Source of the DNA: Medakamo hakoo
Taxonomy: Eukaryota > Chlorophyta > Trebouxiophyceae > Coccomyxaceae
DNA: 64,000 nucleotides
Assembly: GCA_026636295.1 (NCBI GenBank)
Contig: CP089454.1
Span: forward strand, 744,001-808,000
Reading direction: 5' to 3'
How positions within the stretch are numbered: position 1 is the first letter of the stretch; each line of letters opens with the position of its first letter. Shown here in pieces: positions 17,292-27,803 of the stretch. A model generated the notes under the pieces. The model did not search any database and was not told the origin of the DNA. It saw only the letters and a list, made by a program, of their open reading frames with translations. Position numbers and translations under genes: made by a program.

Positions 17292-20200
17292 ATGGCATCC
17301 ACACCCATGACGGCGGGCCACGCGCCATCCCATCAAGCCTTCATCACCGGCCTGGTCGCCGGCGCGACGGCTGTCGCGGCCGGGCTGGGCGCGTGGTGGG
17401 CGTGGCGCAGCTTTGCAAGCAGCGGAGACGCCGGCCCAGGCAGCAGCAAGCCGTCCCCGCCCCGCCGGTCCGGGCACGGGGGTTACAGGGGCGACGACGA
17501 GTCGTCCACGCCGCTGCAAGGTCGCACGGCGCCCAGTCGGTGAGAGACATGGCGGAGGCATGGGAGAATAAAAACACACGCGCCGGGGGCGCGCGACCCT
17601 TCCTCACCTCCCTCTCTTCCCTTCCGCCCGCCCGGCCCCCAAAACCCAACCCGGCAGGTCGCTCAGCCCCTCCCGCCGCCGGTTCTGGACGCCAGACGGC
17701 CCGGGAGGCGGGCCACCACCGCCGCACGGCTACGGCACCGGCGGCGCGTACGGGCGGGAAGCCTTTGCGGTGGGCGGTCCACCGCCGCCGCCGCCGCCCG
17801 CCTGGCGCGCCGGCGCCAGCGGCGGTGGCCCACCCCCCGCCTGGCCGCCGCCGACGCCCAGCGCCGACGGCAGTGGGTGGGGCTGGGGCCCGCCCGGGCC
17901 CATGCCCACGCCACCCGGAGGCAGTCAGCCTCGGCGCGACGGCGGCCACGCTCCGGCCGCGCCGTCGCCCGCCGCGCTCGCGGCCGCGGCCGCTGCGGCC
18001 GCCGCGCCGTCGCCCGCCTCCGCGGGCGCCCCCTCCCCCGGCGCCCTGGCGGCCCTGCACCCACCCACGGCCCTGGGCGCCAACGGCCTCGCCAACGGCG
18101 TCGCCCACCCGCCCGCCACCCTGGTCCCGGCCCCGCTGCCGCCGTCGGCCCTGCCCCGCCCGCCGCCCGCGCCCGCGCCCGCCGACGCGTCCGCGGGCAC
18201 GCTCGCCGCCGAGGGCCGCATCATCGACGACGCCGCCACGGCGGAGCAGTACTGCCGGGTCATCACGCCGGAACCGGCAGCGACGGAGGAGACGGAGGAC
18301 GTGTGCCTGCTGCTGGCCGAGTGCTTGGGCCTGCGGTCCCGCTGGCTGTTTGCGCCGGCCGCGCGCCCGGAGGACGCCGACCCGGGCGCGCCCGAGGCGG
18401 CGTCGCCCTCCGACACGTGGGGCCCCGGCGCCGGCGGTCCGTTTGACTGGACGCCCGCGGACGCGGCCCTGGCGGCCACGCCCGCGCGCTGGGCGGCGGC
18501 CATCGAGGGCGGGGTGTACCGTGTCGTCCCGCTCGACCCGGTCACGGGCGCGCCGTCGTCCTGGGGCCCGCCGGGCACGCCGGACCCCTTTGCCCCGCCG
18601 GGCACCGCGACCGACTTCTTCACGGACATGCACCGCGTCCTCAAAGTCGCGGCGGCCGGGCCCGTCAAGACTTTTGCGCACCGCCGCCTGGCCCTGCTCG
18701 AACAAAAGTTTGCGCTGCACTGCCACCTCAACGCGGACAAGGAGTGCCTGGCCCAAAAGTCCGCCCCGCACCGCGACTTTTACAATGTGCGCAAGGTGGA
18801 CACCCACGTCCACCACTCGGCCTGCATGCACCAGAAGCACCTGCTGCGCTTCATCAAGGCCAAGCTGCGCAAGGAGCCGGGGGAGGTCGTCATCTTCCGC
18901 GACGGCAAGTACCTGACGCTGGCGGAAGTGTTCGAATCCTTGCGCCTGACCGCGCACGAGCTGAACGTGGACACACTGGACATGCACGCCGACCGCAACA
19001 CGTTCCACCGGTGAGAGAGAGGGAGGGAGAGAGGGGGGGGAGAGAGGTAGAGGCGGGAGGGTGGAGAGTTCCTTTTTGTCTCCAGCGCAGCGACCGACCC
19101 ACTCCTCCCCCCTCCCCCTTTTTTTTCATGCGCCGCAGCTTCGACAGGTTCAACTTGAAGTACAACCCGTTTGGCCAGTCCCGCCTGCGCGAAGTCTTCA
19201 TCAAGCAGGACAACCTGATCCGCGGCCGCTTCCTGGCCGAGCTGACGAAGGAAGTGTTTGCGGACTTGGAGGCGTCCAAATACCAACACGCTGAATACCG
19301 GGTTTCTGTGTACGGGCGCAAGCGGGTGGAGTGGGCGACGCTGGCGGCGTGGGTGGCGCAGCACGGGCTGTACTCGGACAACGTGGTCTGGCTGATCCAG
19401 GTGCGTGGGGTGCGAGGAGGGGGTGCTGTGGGCGGGGGAGGAAGGCCGAAAGCTGCGCGTGGCCGGCGTGTCCCGCGTCCGGCGCCCTCCGTGCGGAGGG
19501 CGCCGCACTCTCCATCCGCGCGCGCGCTCTCTCCACCCTCCCCCCTCCTATTAAAAAAAAAAAAACCCTGCCTGCCCCACACACAGGTCCCCCGCCTGTA
19601 CGACGTGTACAAGGCCCAAGGCATCATCGAAAACTTCGGCCAGCTCATCGACAACATCTTCGGCCCGCTCTTCGAGGCGACCCTGGACCCCGGGTCCCAC
19701 CCCCAGCTCCACCTGTTCTTGAAACACGTGGTCGGCTTTGACATGGTGGACGACGAGTCCAAGCCGGAGCGCCGCCCGGCCAAGCACATGCCGGCCGCGG
19801 ACGCGTGGGACCTGAAGCACAACCCGGCGTACGCGTACTATGCGTACTACGTGTACGCGAACCTGTACACCCTGAACAAGCTGCGCGAGGTGGGTGTGTG
19901 GGGGGTGGGGAGAGGCGGGCGGAGGGTGGTGGTGGTGGTGGGGATGGAGTGCGCGCGGGAGAGGGAGGGTCGGTGGGGGTGGGGGGGGCGCCCCCGCCTT
20001 TTCCTTCCTCGCCTCTTTTGCCGCGGCCGCCCCGCCATCACGCGCCGGGCCGGGGCAGGGCTGGCGGACGTAAAAAAAGGCTCACGACACCCCCCCTCCC
20101 CCCCCGCCCCAAATCACAGGCCCGCGGCCTCAACGCTTTTGCCTTCCGCCCGCACGCGGGCGAGGCCGGCGACGTCGACCACCTCGTCTCCGCCTTCCTG

Positions 20201-20767
20201 CTCGCCCAAAACATCGCGCACGGCATCGGCCTCCGCAAGTCGCCGCCGCTGCAGTACCTGTACTACCTGGCCCAGGTCGGCCTGTGCATGTCGCCCCTGT
20301 CCAACAACTCGCTGTTCCTGGACTACCACCGCAACCCGTTCCCCTCCTTTTTCGCGCGGGGGCTGTCCGTCTCCCTGTCGACGGACGACCCGCTCCAGAT
20401 CCACCTGACCAAGGAGCCGCTGGTCGAGGAATATTCCGTGGCCGCCCAAGTCTGGAAGCTGTCCGCGGCCGACCTGTGCGAGGTCGCCCGCAACTCCGTC
20501 CTGCACTCGGGCTTCCCGCACGGCTGCAAGCGGCACTGGGTGGCCGCGAGTTACTGGCTGCCCGGGCCCGCGGGCAATGACATCCAAAAGACCAACGTCC
20601 CGCAACTGCGCATGCGGTTCCGGGTGGACTGCCTGAACGCGGAGCGCGGGTTGGTGGAGGGCGGCGCGGGCGCGGCGCGCGAGCGGGCCGCGAAGGAGCG
20701 GGAGGAGCGGGCGCGCGCGGCGCGGGAGCGCGCGGCGAGGGAGGGCGGTGGTGGGGGCGGGCCCTGA
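17292..20767 (+). CDS. AMPD: AMP deaminase
   Basis: The enzyme converts AMP to IMP and ammonia. Five exons: 17292-17539, 17658-19010, 19139-19400, 19587-19889 and 20120-20767. All are GT-AG with consistent phases (2, 2, 0, 0), giving 937 residues. The N-terminus has a membrane segment (about 15-35), as in plant FAC1, then a long Pro/Gly/Ala-rich linker. The catalytic region starts near 460 with [12 protein letters not shown] (zinc His 466 and 468) and continues through [23 protein letters not shown] and [10 protein letters not shown] to the signature LSTDDP at about 808-813. The family motif is usually [13 protein letters not shown]; here the Asn is His (residue 474). The C-terminus is Glu/Arg/Ala-rich. 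Confidence 0.93.
19481..19504. repeat. perfect inverted repeat in AMP deaminase intron 3
   Basis: GGCGCCCTCCG and CGGAGGGCGCC are 11-nt perfect arms separated by 2 nt, inside the 186-nt intron at 19401-19586. In RNA this would form a strong hairpin. Confidence 0.85.
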
Positions 20768-20773
20768 TTCGGT

Positions 20774-20805
20774 CGGTGTGTGTGTGTGTGTGCTTGTGTA
20801 GAATG

Positions 20806-20847
<42 letters not shown>

Positions 20848-20853
20848 GCGAGA
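20774..20853 (+). repeat. compound (GT)n-(GA)n microsatellite
   Basis: Two GT blocks separated by a short unique stretch run into an AG block, starting a few bases after the AMP deaminase stop codon. Confidence 0.85.
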
Positions 20854-21032
20854 AACAGAGTGTGGCGCGCGTGCTCTTGCAATGGGACGGGTGGCCAGGC
20901 TGGACGGGCGGGGAGGGGTGCCGCGCGCGCGCGGCCCTGCGCCGCGCGCGCGGCGTCACTCGCGCGTTTCCGCTCTCTCCCCCGCCGCCGGCCCGAAAGC
21001 CAAAAAAAAAAACCAGCACACCCGCCCCAAAC

Positions 21033-21731
21033 ATGGACCGCGTCTGGGACACGATCAAGGGCCACGAGGCGACCCGCCAGGCCCGCCACCTCTTCCGCAT
21101 CGCGTCCATCAAGGCCCGCCCCGCGTACGCGCCCCTGCTGGACGCGTTTGAGGGCGCGGGCCCGGCCGGCCGCGCGGGCGCGGCCCTGCTCGCCGTCGCG
21201 GCCGCCGTCGCACTGATGGTCGCCGCCTCGCGCGTGCTGGGCGGCGTGTCCGGCCGCAAGGCGACCGGCACCCGGTACGTCAAGGGCGTCCGCCGGACGA
21301 TGCGGTGCGTTTTGTTGTAGAGGGGGGGCGTGCCCGGGGTGTCGGCCGGGAAAAAAAACGTGCTGCCGCCCGCCGCAGGGCAATGTTGCCGTTTTTTTTT
21401 CTCTCTCCGCGTCCAACGAATCCGCCCGCTCGCCCTGATGCATCCCCTTCCCCACTTCTCCTCCTCCACCACGCCCTTCTCCAGGGAGCGCAAGCTGTCT
21501 GGCCGGTTGAGCGGCGACGGCGAACTCAAGGTGAGTTGGACAAGGCAGGGAGTTGTTTGCACACGCGTCGGCCCCCCCTTCCGCATCCCGTCGCGCTCAC
21601 GGAAAAAGAGACAACACTTGACACACACGCAACAGGCCACGCCCTCCCGCAAGGCGACCAAGGCCACGCCCTCCCGGGCGGGCGCGACGCCCGTGCGCCG
21701 GTCGGCGCGCACGCCCACCAAGGCGCGGTGA
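21033..21731 (+). CDS. small membrane protein with basic TP-rich tail
   Basis: Exons are 21033-21304, 21485-21530 and 21636-21731 (phases 2 and 0, GT-AG), giving 137 residues. The N-terminus MDRVWDTIKGHEATRQARHLF is amphipathic and hydrophilic. One membrane segment lies at about 52-72 (AALLAVAAAVALMVAAS). The C-terminal 60 residues are strongly basic with repeated TPSR, TPV and RTPTK motifs, possible proline-directed phosphorylation or nucleic-acid-contact sites. I do not recognise the family. The 46-nt middle exon encodes a KLSGRLSGDGELK stretch. It follows AMP deaminase on the same strand after 265 bp. Confidence 0.6.
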
Positions 21732-22092
21732 TTTTGACGAGCGGGCGCACGTTTTTTTGGCCGACGCGTGAACACACAAAGCAAAAAAAAAAGCGGTTGG
21801 AGCGGCGGCCACGGTTTTTTCGCGTGCGGCGCGATCGCTGGTTGCCCGCGCCCCCGCCGCCGATCCCTTTTTGTACGTCCATCGTCCCCTCGGCCCCGGC
21901 CGAGCATGCGAGGGAGAGTGGAGGGCAGGGGGGAGAGGGAGTGGAGTGCGTGTGAGCGTTATTTTTTCGCGGCGGGCGGCGGGCGGGGCGGCCCCTTCGC
22001 CAGGGACCCCCCCCCCCCCCCCCGCGCGCGCGCGTGCACGCCCGGTGTTTTTCCTTCCTTTCGCGATGAGAGCCCTTTCCCGTCCTCATGTG
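21732..22092. other. convergent intergenic region
   Basis: This separates convergent gene ends. It contains a run of C near 22007-22022 followed by a (CG)n tract. No gene or clear signal was seen. Confidence 0.5.
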
Positions 22093-24851
22093 TCACACGA
22101 TCCGCGCCCGCGGCCGGCCACGCGCGCCGCCCTCATCGTACACCCCCCGCGGCGGCGGCGGCGGGGGGCCGCCCCCCACCCCGCCGCCGCCGTACGGGTC
22201 GTCCTTGGCGGACGCGAGCGCGACGGCCAGCAGCCTGTCCACGTCCGGCAGGGGGCGGCGGTCCGCCATGACGGCGGCCGCGGGCGGCAGCTCGTCCAGC
22301 AGGAGGCCGATCGGGTCCGGGGGCGGCGGTGGAGGCGGCGCGTGCGGCGGCGACCCGGCCCGCCGCCCACCGCCGCCGGGCGGGCGCGGCGGCGGCAGCG
22401 GCGACCTCCGCCCGCCGCCGTCGGCGCTGGCGGGCCGGACGGCTGCCGCAGCGGCGGCGGCCGCGGCGGCAGCGTCCGCCGCGGCCGCGCCAGCCGCTTC
22501 AGCCGCCGCCGCCGCCGCCGCGTCGGCCGACCCGCCGGTCAACAGGCCGAGGCGGGCGGCGGCGGACCCCCTCGCGCCGGGCGCGCCCCACCCGTCCAGG
22601 CCCGCGAAGCTCGCCCGGGCGGCCACCAGCCGCAGCGAGTCCTCGGGCCGCCAGGCCGACCCCAGCGCCGCGATGGCTTTGGCCTCCACGCCATCCGCCG
22701 CCGCCGCGTCCCCGCACTCCCACTCCAGCGCCGCGAGGGCGTGGAAGAGCTCGCGCGCAGCGTCAGTCGCCGCCCCGCCGCCCTCCCCCTCTCCCTCCCG
22801 GGCCGCGGCCGCGGCGCCCAGCGCCCGGGCGTACGCCCCGCGCGCATTGGGCACGTCGCCCAGGGCCCGCACCAGCCAGGACGCGTACGCGCGCACAAAA
22901 CCGGGCTCGCTGCCCGCCCAGGCGCGCATGCCCAACTCGAACAGGTTCCGTGGCACGGCCTCCTTGGCCGGGTCGGCCGCCCACTCCATGGCCGCGGCCG
23001 CGGCCGTGGCGTGCCAGGTCAGGTGCGGCCACTTGCGGGCGCGCATGAAAATTTTGCGGGCGGCGACCAGGTCGGCCGTGGTCGTGGGGGTGGAGGCGGC
23101 CCCGGCGGCCGCGCGCCCGCCGCCCGCGCCGCCACCCGCCGCGCCCGCCGCCGCCGCCGCCCGGCGCTCAAAGTGCATGAACGCGATCCACAGCAGCGTG
23201 CCGTCGGCCGGGGACCAGGGGGCGCGCGCGTGCCCGCGCTCGTCGTCGCCGCCCTCGGCGCCGGCGCCGCCCTCCACCTCCGACGCGGCGGCTTCAAAGA
23301 CCGCCCGCGCGGCGAGCGCGTCGCCCGCGCCCACCTCCTCCAACTCCGCCTCCGCCAGCACCAGCAGCGGGGACGCGGGCAGCACCGCCCGGCCGCGGGC
23401 CAGGATGGCGCGGCCCGCATCCATCGCCGCAGGCGAGGGCGGACCCAGGCGGGAGCCGTCCGTGGCGCCGGGCGGCGGCGGCGGGCCTCCGCCTCCACCC
23501 CCGCCGCCGCCGCCGCCGCCCGCTTCGCGCTGCCCGCCCCACGCCCACCGCGCGTATTGCGCCCACGCGCCCGGGTCCAGGCGGCTCGTCGACGCCAGGG
23601 CTTGCTCGTGCGCCAGGGCCAGGCGGCGGGACAGGGCCGGCGGGTCCAGGCCCTGCGGGTTGGACGTCTCCCAAGCGATGAGGGACGCCCAGGCGGCCGC
23701 CCGGCCGGGCTGGCCGCCCGCGCCGGCCGCGGCCGACCCGGGGGGGGCGGGGAAGCCCCGCTCCTCCCAGCCGTCGAGCGCGTCCACCAGGCGACCCCTC
23801 TCCTTGGCCGCCGCCCGCGCGGCCAGGTAGGCCGGGCGCAGGGCGTCCAACGCCCGGCGGGCGAGCGTGCGGTTGGCTTGCGAGGACTCGAACGCTTCGT
23901 AGCTCCGCCACAGCGCCTCGGCGAGGGCCGGGCCGCCCGCGCCGACCAGCGGCACCGTCACCGCCCGGGCGTGGGCGGACCGCAGGGCCGCCGCCCGCGC
24001 CGCGCCCTCCTGCCCCGCCGGCGCGGCGCCCCACAGCCCCTTGTACGCCTCCGTCCCGGGCGACGGGCCGGACAGGAAGGCGATGTAATCGGTCCACAGC
24101 TGGCCGGCCCGGCCGTCGTCGCCGACACGGTCCAGCGCAAACTCAAATGCCGCGCGCGTCTCCGCCGCCGCGTCCGCCGCGTCGGGCCGGGCCGCATTGG
24201 TTTTCACAATGAAACTCAGGTACGCCGACCAGAGCGGCACGGACGGGCAGGCCGTCAGGGACCGGGCAAAGACGGCGCGCAGGGCGTCGGCTTGGGTGGC
24301 CGGGTCGTGCGCGGCCGCGAGGCGCCGCCACGCGCCCGCGCCCGTCGGAAACTGCAGGACCTGGGCTTCCAGCGCCGCGATTTCGACGGGCCGACCGACT
24401 CCGGCGGCGGCGGAGACCAAGGCGGCCCACGCAGTCGGGTCCCAAGGGGCGGACTCGACCCGGGCGCGGGCGGAGGAGAGCTGGGAGTGTTGGTGGAGCG
24501 GGCGGGGAGTGGGGGGCGGGGTGGTGGGTTGAGGCAACACGCTGCGTGTGGTGAAAAGAGTTGCGTGCGGCGCGACCTTTTTCGCGCGCATGCAGGCCCT
24601 CGATGTCCGCGCGCCGAATGGCCCAGGTCCCGCGGCGCCAGGCCGACGCGGCGGATGATCGCTGACTGGGCACAGCAGGCAGTGGCGTCTCTGTTTTGGG
24701 CACACCAGCTCCATTCGCTCGCTCGCCCGGCCAAACACAGCCAATCCAAACTCACCCGCCGCCCGGCCTCGCCCGATGCGTGCCCATCCAGGGCGCTCAA
24801 GGCTTCCATCGCGCCCGGGTCTGGGGGCGGGTCAGCGATGGTCGCTGTCAT
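22093..24851 (-). CDS. CSTF77: cleavage stimulation factor 77 (RNA14/CSTF3 homologue)
   Basis: This is a nuclear mRNA 3'-end processing factor that scaffolds CstF through HAT (half-TPR) repeats and the Suf domain. Exon 1 is 24756-24851 (32 codons) and exon 2 is 22093-24480; the intron is GTGAGT...CAG, 275 nt, phase 0, giving 827 residues. HAT-like units are clear: VPLWSAYLSFIVKTN, FEFALDRVGDDGRAGQLWTDYIAFL, ALWRSYEAFESSQANRTLARRAL, TLLWIAFMHFERR, ARKIFMRARKWPHLTWH, ELGMRAWAGSEPGFVRAYASWL and LFHALAALEWECGD. The C-terminal 170 residues are Ala/Pro/Gly-rich with a DPIGLLLDELPP segment, as in the CSTF77 hinge and tail. Antisense open frames over this gene are shadows. Confidence 0.86.
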
Positions 24852-25440
24852 TGTGTTTCGTGTGTTGTTGTGTGTGCTTTTTTTTTGCTACGGCGAACGC
24901 GCCGCCGGCTTGAGGCGTGTGCAGCAACGACTCTTCTTCTCAACATTGGATGGAACAACTTCTACAACCACCTCCCCCGCACGAATGGTTTTTCTTGATG
25001 GACACACACACGCACACACACACACTCTACCTCAACCAAAAACAGAAGAACCTAGCGTATTCTGTTTCTGACGGCACAAACAAGGATGCGCGGGCACTAG
25101 GCGCGACCGGCCCTCTCCACCTCCTTTCCATCCCGACCCGCGGCCGCCTCCTAGCGACGGCTGAAAAAAAAGGCGGGGCCGGAACGGAGGCAGAGGCGGA
25201 ACACAAAAACGGCGGCGCACTCACCAACGCCACGCACACCCACACCCACACTCACTCTCTCGCAAAAACACGTCCTCTCGAGAATTCTCGGATGGGAACA
25301 CACACACACACACACGCACACGCGCCTCTTTCCTTTCAGATGGAAAAAAAAGGAACAGCAAAAAAAATCTACGGCAGCGTTTCTCGGATGGGGGAAAGTG
25401 CAGCGACGTCTAGCACAGAAAAACAAACATGCACGGCGTG
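24852..25440. other. intergenic region upstream of CSTF77
   Basis: These 589 bp lie between the CSTF77 start and the kinase stop, both on the minus strand. There are CA/CACG microsatellite patches near 25001-25025, 25227-25250 and 25297-25325 and several A-runs. No coding region was supported. Confidence 0.5.
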
Positions 25441-27483
25441 CTATGCCATGGCCGTCGGGCTGGGCGGGGGCGGTGCGGCCGGCGCGGCCGCCGCAAACCA
25501 GGGGGCCGGCGCCGCGGGCGGGGTCGCGGGCGCGGCCGCGGCCGGCGCCCCGCCCGCCCCACCCTCCGGCGCCGCGTGGTCGGGCGCGCCGGGGGCGATG
25601 GGCACGACATTGTTGGCGGGGCAGGCCTCCTCGCCGCCGTCCAGCTGGGCCGCAAACCAGGGCGAGGCGAGGGCCGCCTCGGCGGTCAGGCGCGCCGCCG
25701 GGTCGCGCGTGAGCAGGCCCTTGACCAGGGACACACACTCGGCCGACAGGCCGCCGGCCCAGGGCCCGTAATCGAACGGCACCTCGCCGGACAGCACGCA
25801 CCGCATGACCTCGTCCACGGAGCAGGCCCGGCAGTCGGCCACGGCCGGCCACCAGGGGAAGCGGCCGGACAGCAGCTGGTACAGCATGACGCCCGCACTC
25901 CACAGGTCGGCTTCGGGGCCGTAGTCGCGCCGAAAGACTTCGGGCGCCATGTAGACGGGCGTGCCCGTCCGGCGCGTCAGGGACGCCCGGCCGACGGGCT
26001 GGGAGCAGCCAAAGTCGATGGCGACGAGCCACCGCGGCGGAGGCGGGCCGGACGACGGCGACGCCAGGGAGGCAAAGGGGTGCGGGAGGGCGGCGGGCGA
26101 CACGCCGCCGCCCGCGGCCGCGGCGCGCGCGGCCCGGCGGGCGGCCACGCCGCCGCCCAGGCCCAGCGGCTCCCGCAGCACAAAATTCGCGGGTTTGATG
26201 TCGCCGTGCATGCACCCGGACGCGTGGCACGCCGCGATGACGCGGAGGACGTCCCGGGCGACCGCCGCCGCGGCGCGCTCGGGCAGGGGGCCGCCGCGCT
26301 CGAGCGCCGACTCCAAGTCCCCGCCGCGCAGGCGCTCCATGACCAGGTACGCCCGGTCCGCGTCCTCGTAGGCGCCCAGGAGCTTGACGACGCCGTCGCA
26401 GGCCTGGACGCGGGCCGTCAGCGCGGCTTCGCGCACCAGCTTCTTGAGCGTGCGCTCGCGCGTCGACCGCGGCCGCTGCTTGAGCATGGCTTTGATCGCG
26501 ACTTCGCCGCCCGTCGCCTTGTCGATGCCCAGGTAGACGACGCCGTAGGAGCTGGAGTGGGGTGTTCGTGTGTGGGTGGGTGGGTGGGGAAGGGGATGGT
26601 GGTGGGCAGAGCCGAGGGGTGAGATAGATACCTCCGGGCGGGGTTGGGGGGCGGGGAGAGGGGGAGGTGGTTGCTGGAACAGGGAAAAGCGTCTAAGGGG
26701 GGGGCGCGGGCGGCGCCAGCCCCCCCCTCCACCCATGCCGTCGCACAGGCCGGGGGACGCGCCCTCTTGTCCCACCCGCCACCCCAAGCTCAAGGCCAGA
26801 TAGCGTCCGCGAGCCAGGGGGGGAAAAGCGAGCGCTCCTTGCCCTGCGCTGGCCGGGCGGCGGCCCCCCGCGCGCGCGTGCAGTCTGACGAGGACTCGGC
26901 GCCCGCAGGGCGGCGGCGGCGGGCGCGCGGGCACAGTCAGTTTTCCGCCCGCCGGCAGAGACCCGCCGGCCACGCGACACGCGCCGCCTCTGCCATCATA
27001 TGATGGAGAGGCATCCGGGCAAGGCGGCCGCGGCGACAACGCGGACGCCCGGCCCTGGCGCGCCGCCCCGGCCGGGCGCTGGCGGAGACGCCGCAAGAGA
27101 CAGCGGCTGCCTAACGATTTCCTCTCTCCCCAAAAACGCGAAACCATACACACGCACCCGCTGCCAATGGTCCGGCCGAGATGGTACCGGTCCGTCACGG
27201 CCTTGAGCCAGCCCAGTTCCTCGCCCACGGGCGCGGGCGGAGGTGGGGCTGCCAGGCCGCGCCCGCGCAGGAACGAGCCGAGCGTGGCGGGTTCGGACGG
27301 CGACGCACCGTCTGCGGCCGCGGCAGCGACGGGCGAGGGCCGCCGTCCCGGGACGCGTGGGGGGCGGACCGGCAACGCGGCCGACCGCCGGCTGGCCGAG
27401 GACGGCCCGCACGACGCCGGGCCCGTGCGGGCCGTGGAAATGCGGTCGCCCGCCGACGAGGGGGGTGCCGGAGCAAACGCCAT
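25441..27483 (-). CDS. CAMK-like Ser/Thr protein kinase, non-RD
   Basis: Exon 1 is 27158-27483 and exon 2 is 25441-26551; the intron is GTGCGT...CAG, 606 nt, phase 2, giving 478 residues. The first 90 residues are Ser/Arg/Pro-rich and could be a plastid transit peptide. The kinase domain then has GSGSYGVVYLG (the Gly-loop is split by the intron), VAIKAM, HGDIKPANF, IDFGCSQ, TGTPVYMAPE and WSAGVMLYQLLSGRFPWWP. Lys, catalytic Asp, Asn and DFG are present, but the usual HRD Arg is Gly, so it is a non-RD kinase. The C-terminus is an Ala/Pro-rich tail with no EF-hands. The 606-nt intron has no in-frame stop and a length divisible by three. It is divergent from the START-like gene. Confidence 0.8.
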   Translation of the reverse strand: MAFAPAPPSSAGDRISTARTGPASCGPSSASRRSAALPVRPPRVPGRRPSPVAAAAADGASPSEPATLGSFLRGRGLAAPPPPAPVGEELGWLKAVTDRYHLGRTIGSGCVCMVSRFWGERKSLGSRCLLRRLRQRPAGAARQGRASALSPRPPCPDASPSYDGRGGACRVAGGSLPAGGKLTVPARPPPPPCGRRVLVRLHARAGGRRPASAGQGALAFPPLARGRYLALSLGWRVGQEGASPGLCDGMGGGGGWRRPRPPLRRFSLFQQPPPPLPAPQPRPEVSISPLGSAHHHPLPHPPTHTRTPHSSSYGVVYLGIDKATGGEVAIKAMLKQRPRSTRERTLKKLVREAALTARVQACDGVVKLLGAYEDADRAYLVMERLRGGDLESALERGGPLPERAAAAVARDVLRVIAACHASGCMHGDIKPANFVLREPLGLGGGVAARRAARAAAAGGGVSPAALPHPFASLASPSSGPPPPRWLVAIDFGCSQPVGRASLTRRTGTPVYMAPEVFRRDYGPEADLWSAGVMLYQLLSGRFPWWPAVADCRACSVDEVMRCVLSGEVPFDYGPWAGGLSAECVSLVKGLLTRDPAARLTAEAALASPWFAAQLDGGEEACPANNVVPIAPGAPDHAAPEGGAGGAPAAAAPATPPAAPAPWFAAAAPAAPPPPSPTAMA

Positions 27484-27803
27484 CGAAACAAATGGGAGGA
27501 CGCGGGGGTCTTGGATCACAGCCGCCGCCGCGGGAGGGACGTGGGCGAGTGGGGCGGCCGCAACGTGGGGGAGGGTGGGGGGTTTGCCTCTCCGGAACGC
27601 GGTGGAAGCGAGGCGTCGGAGAGTTCCGTCGCCTCTATTGGAGGTGTGACTGCTCGGCCCCTGCCCCTCGTCCCACGCACACACACACACACACAGCAGC
27701 AACGAGGCAGGACAGGGAATTGTCTCCTTGAAAGCGCGACACGACACGCGCGCCCGACCGCGGCCCGGTCCACGGCCCACCACTCATCCGACAAGACGCA
27801 GCC
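27484..27803. promoter_or_regulatory. divergent promoter of the kinase and START-like genes
   Basis: This 320-bp spacer lies between divergent start codons. A short CA repeat sits near 27678-27696. No TATA box or other named element was recognised. Confidence 0.45.

Noticed and set aside
22088-23830. Plus-strand Ala-rich open frame that looks like a membrane or silk-like protein
   Set aside because: It is an antisense shadow of the CSTF77 C-terminal Ala/Gly region.
21871-25071. Plus-strand open frame of more than 1000 codons
   Set aside because: It is antisense to CSTF77, whose minus-strand frame has clear HAT repeats. The plus frame is Arg/Gly/Pro-rich without motifs, a product of GC-rich third positions.
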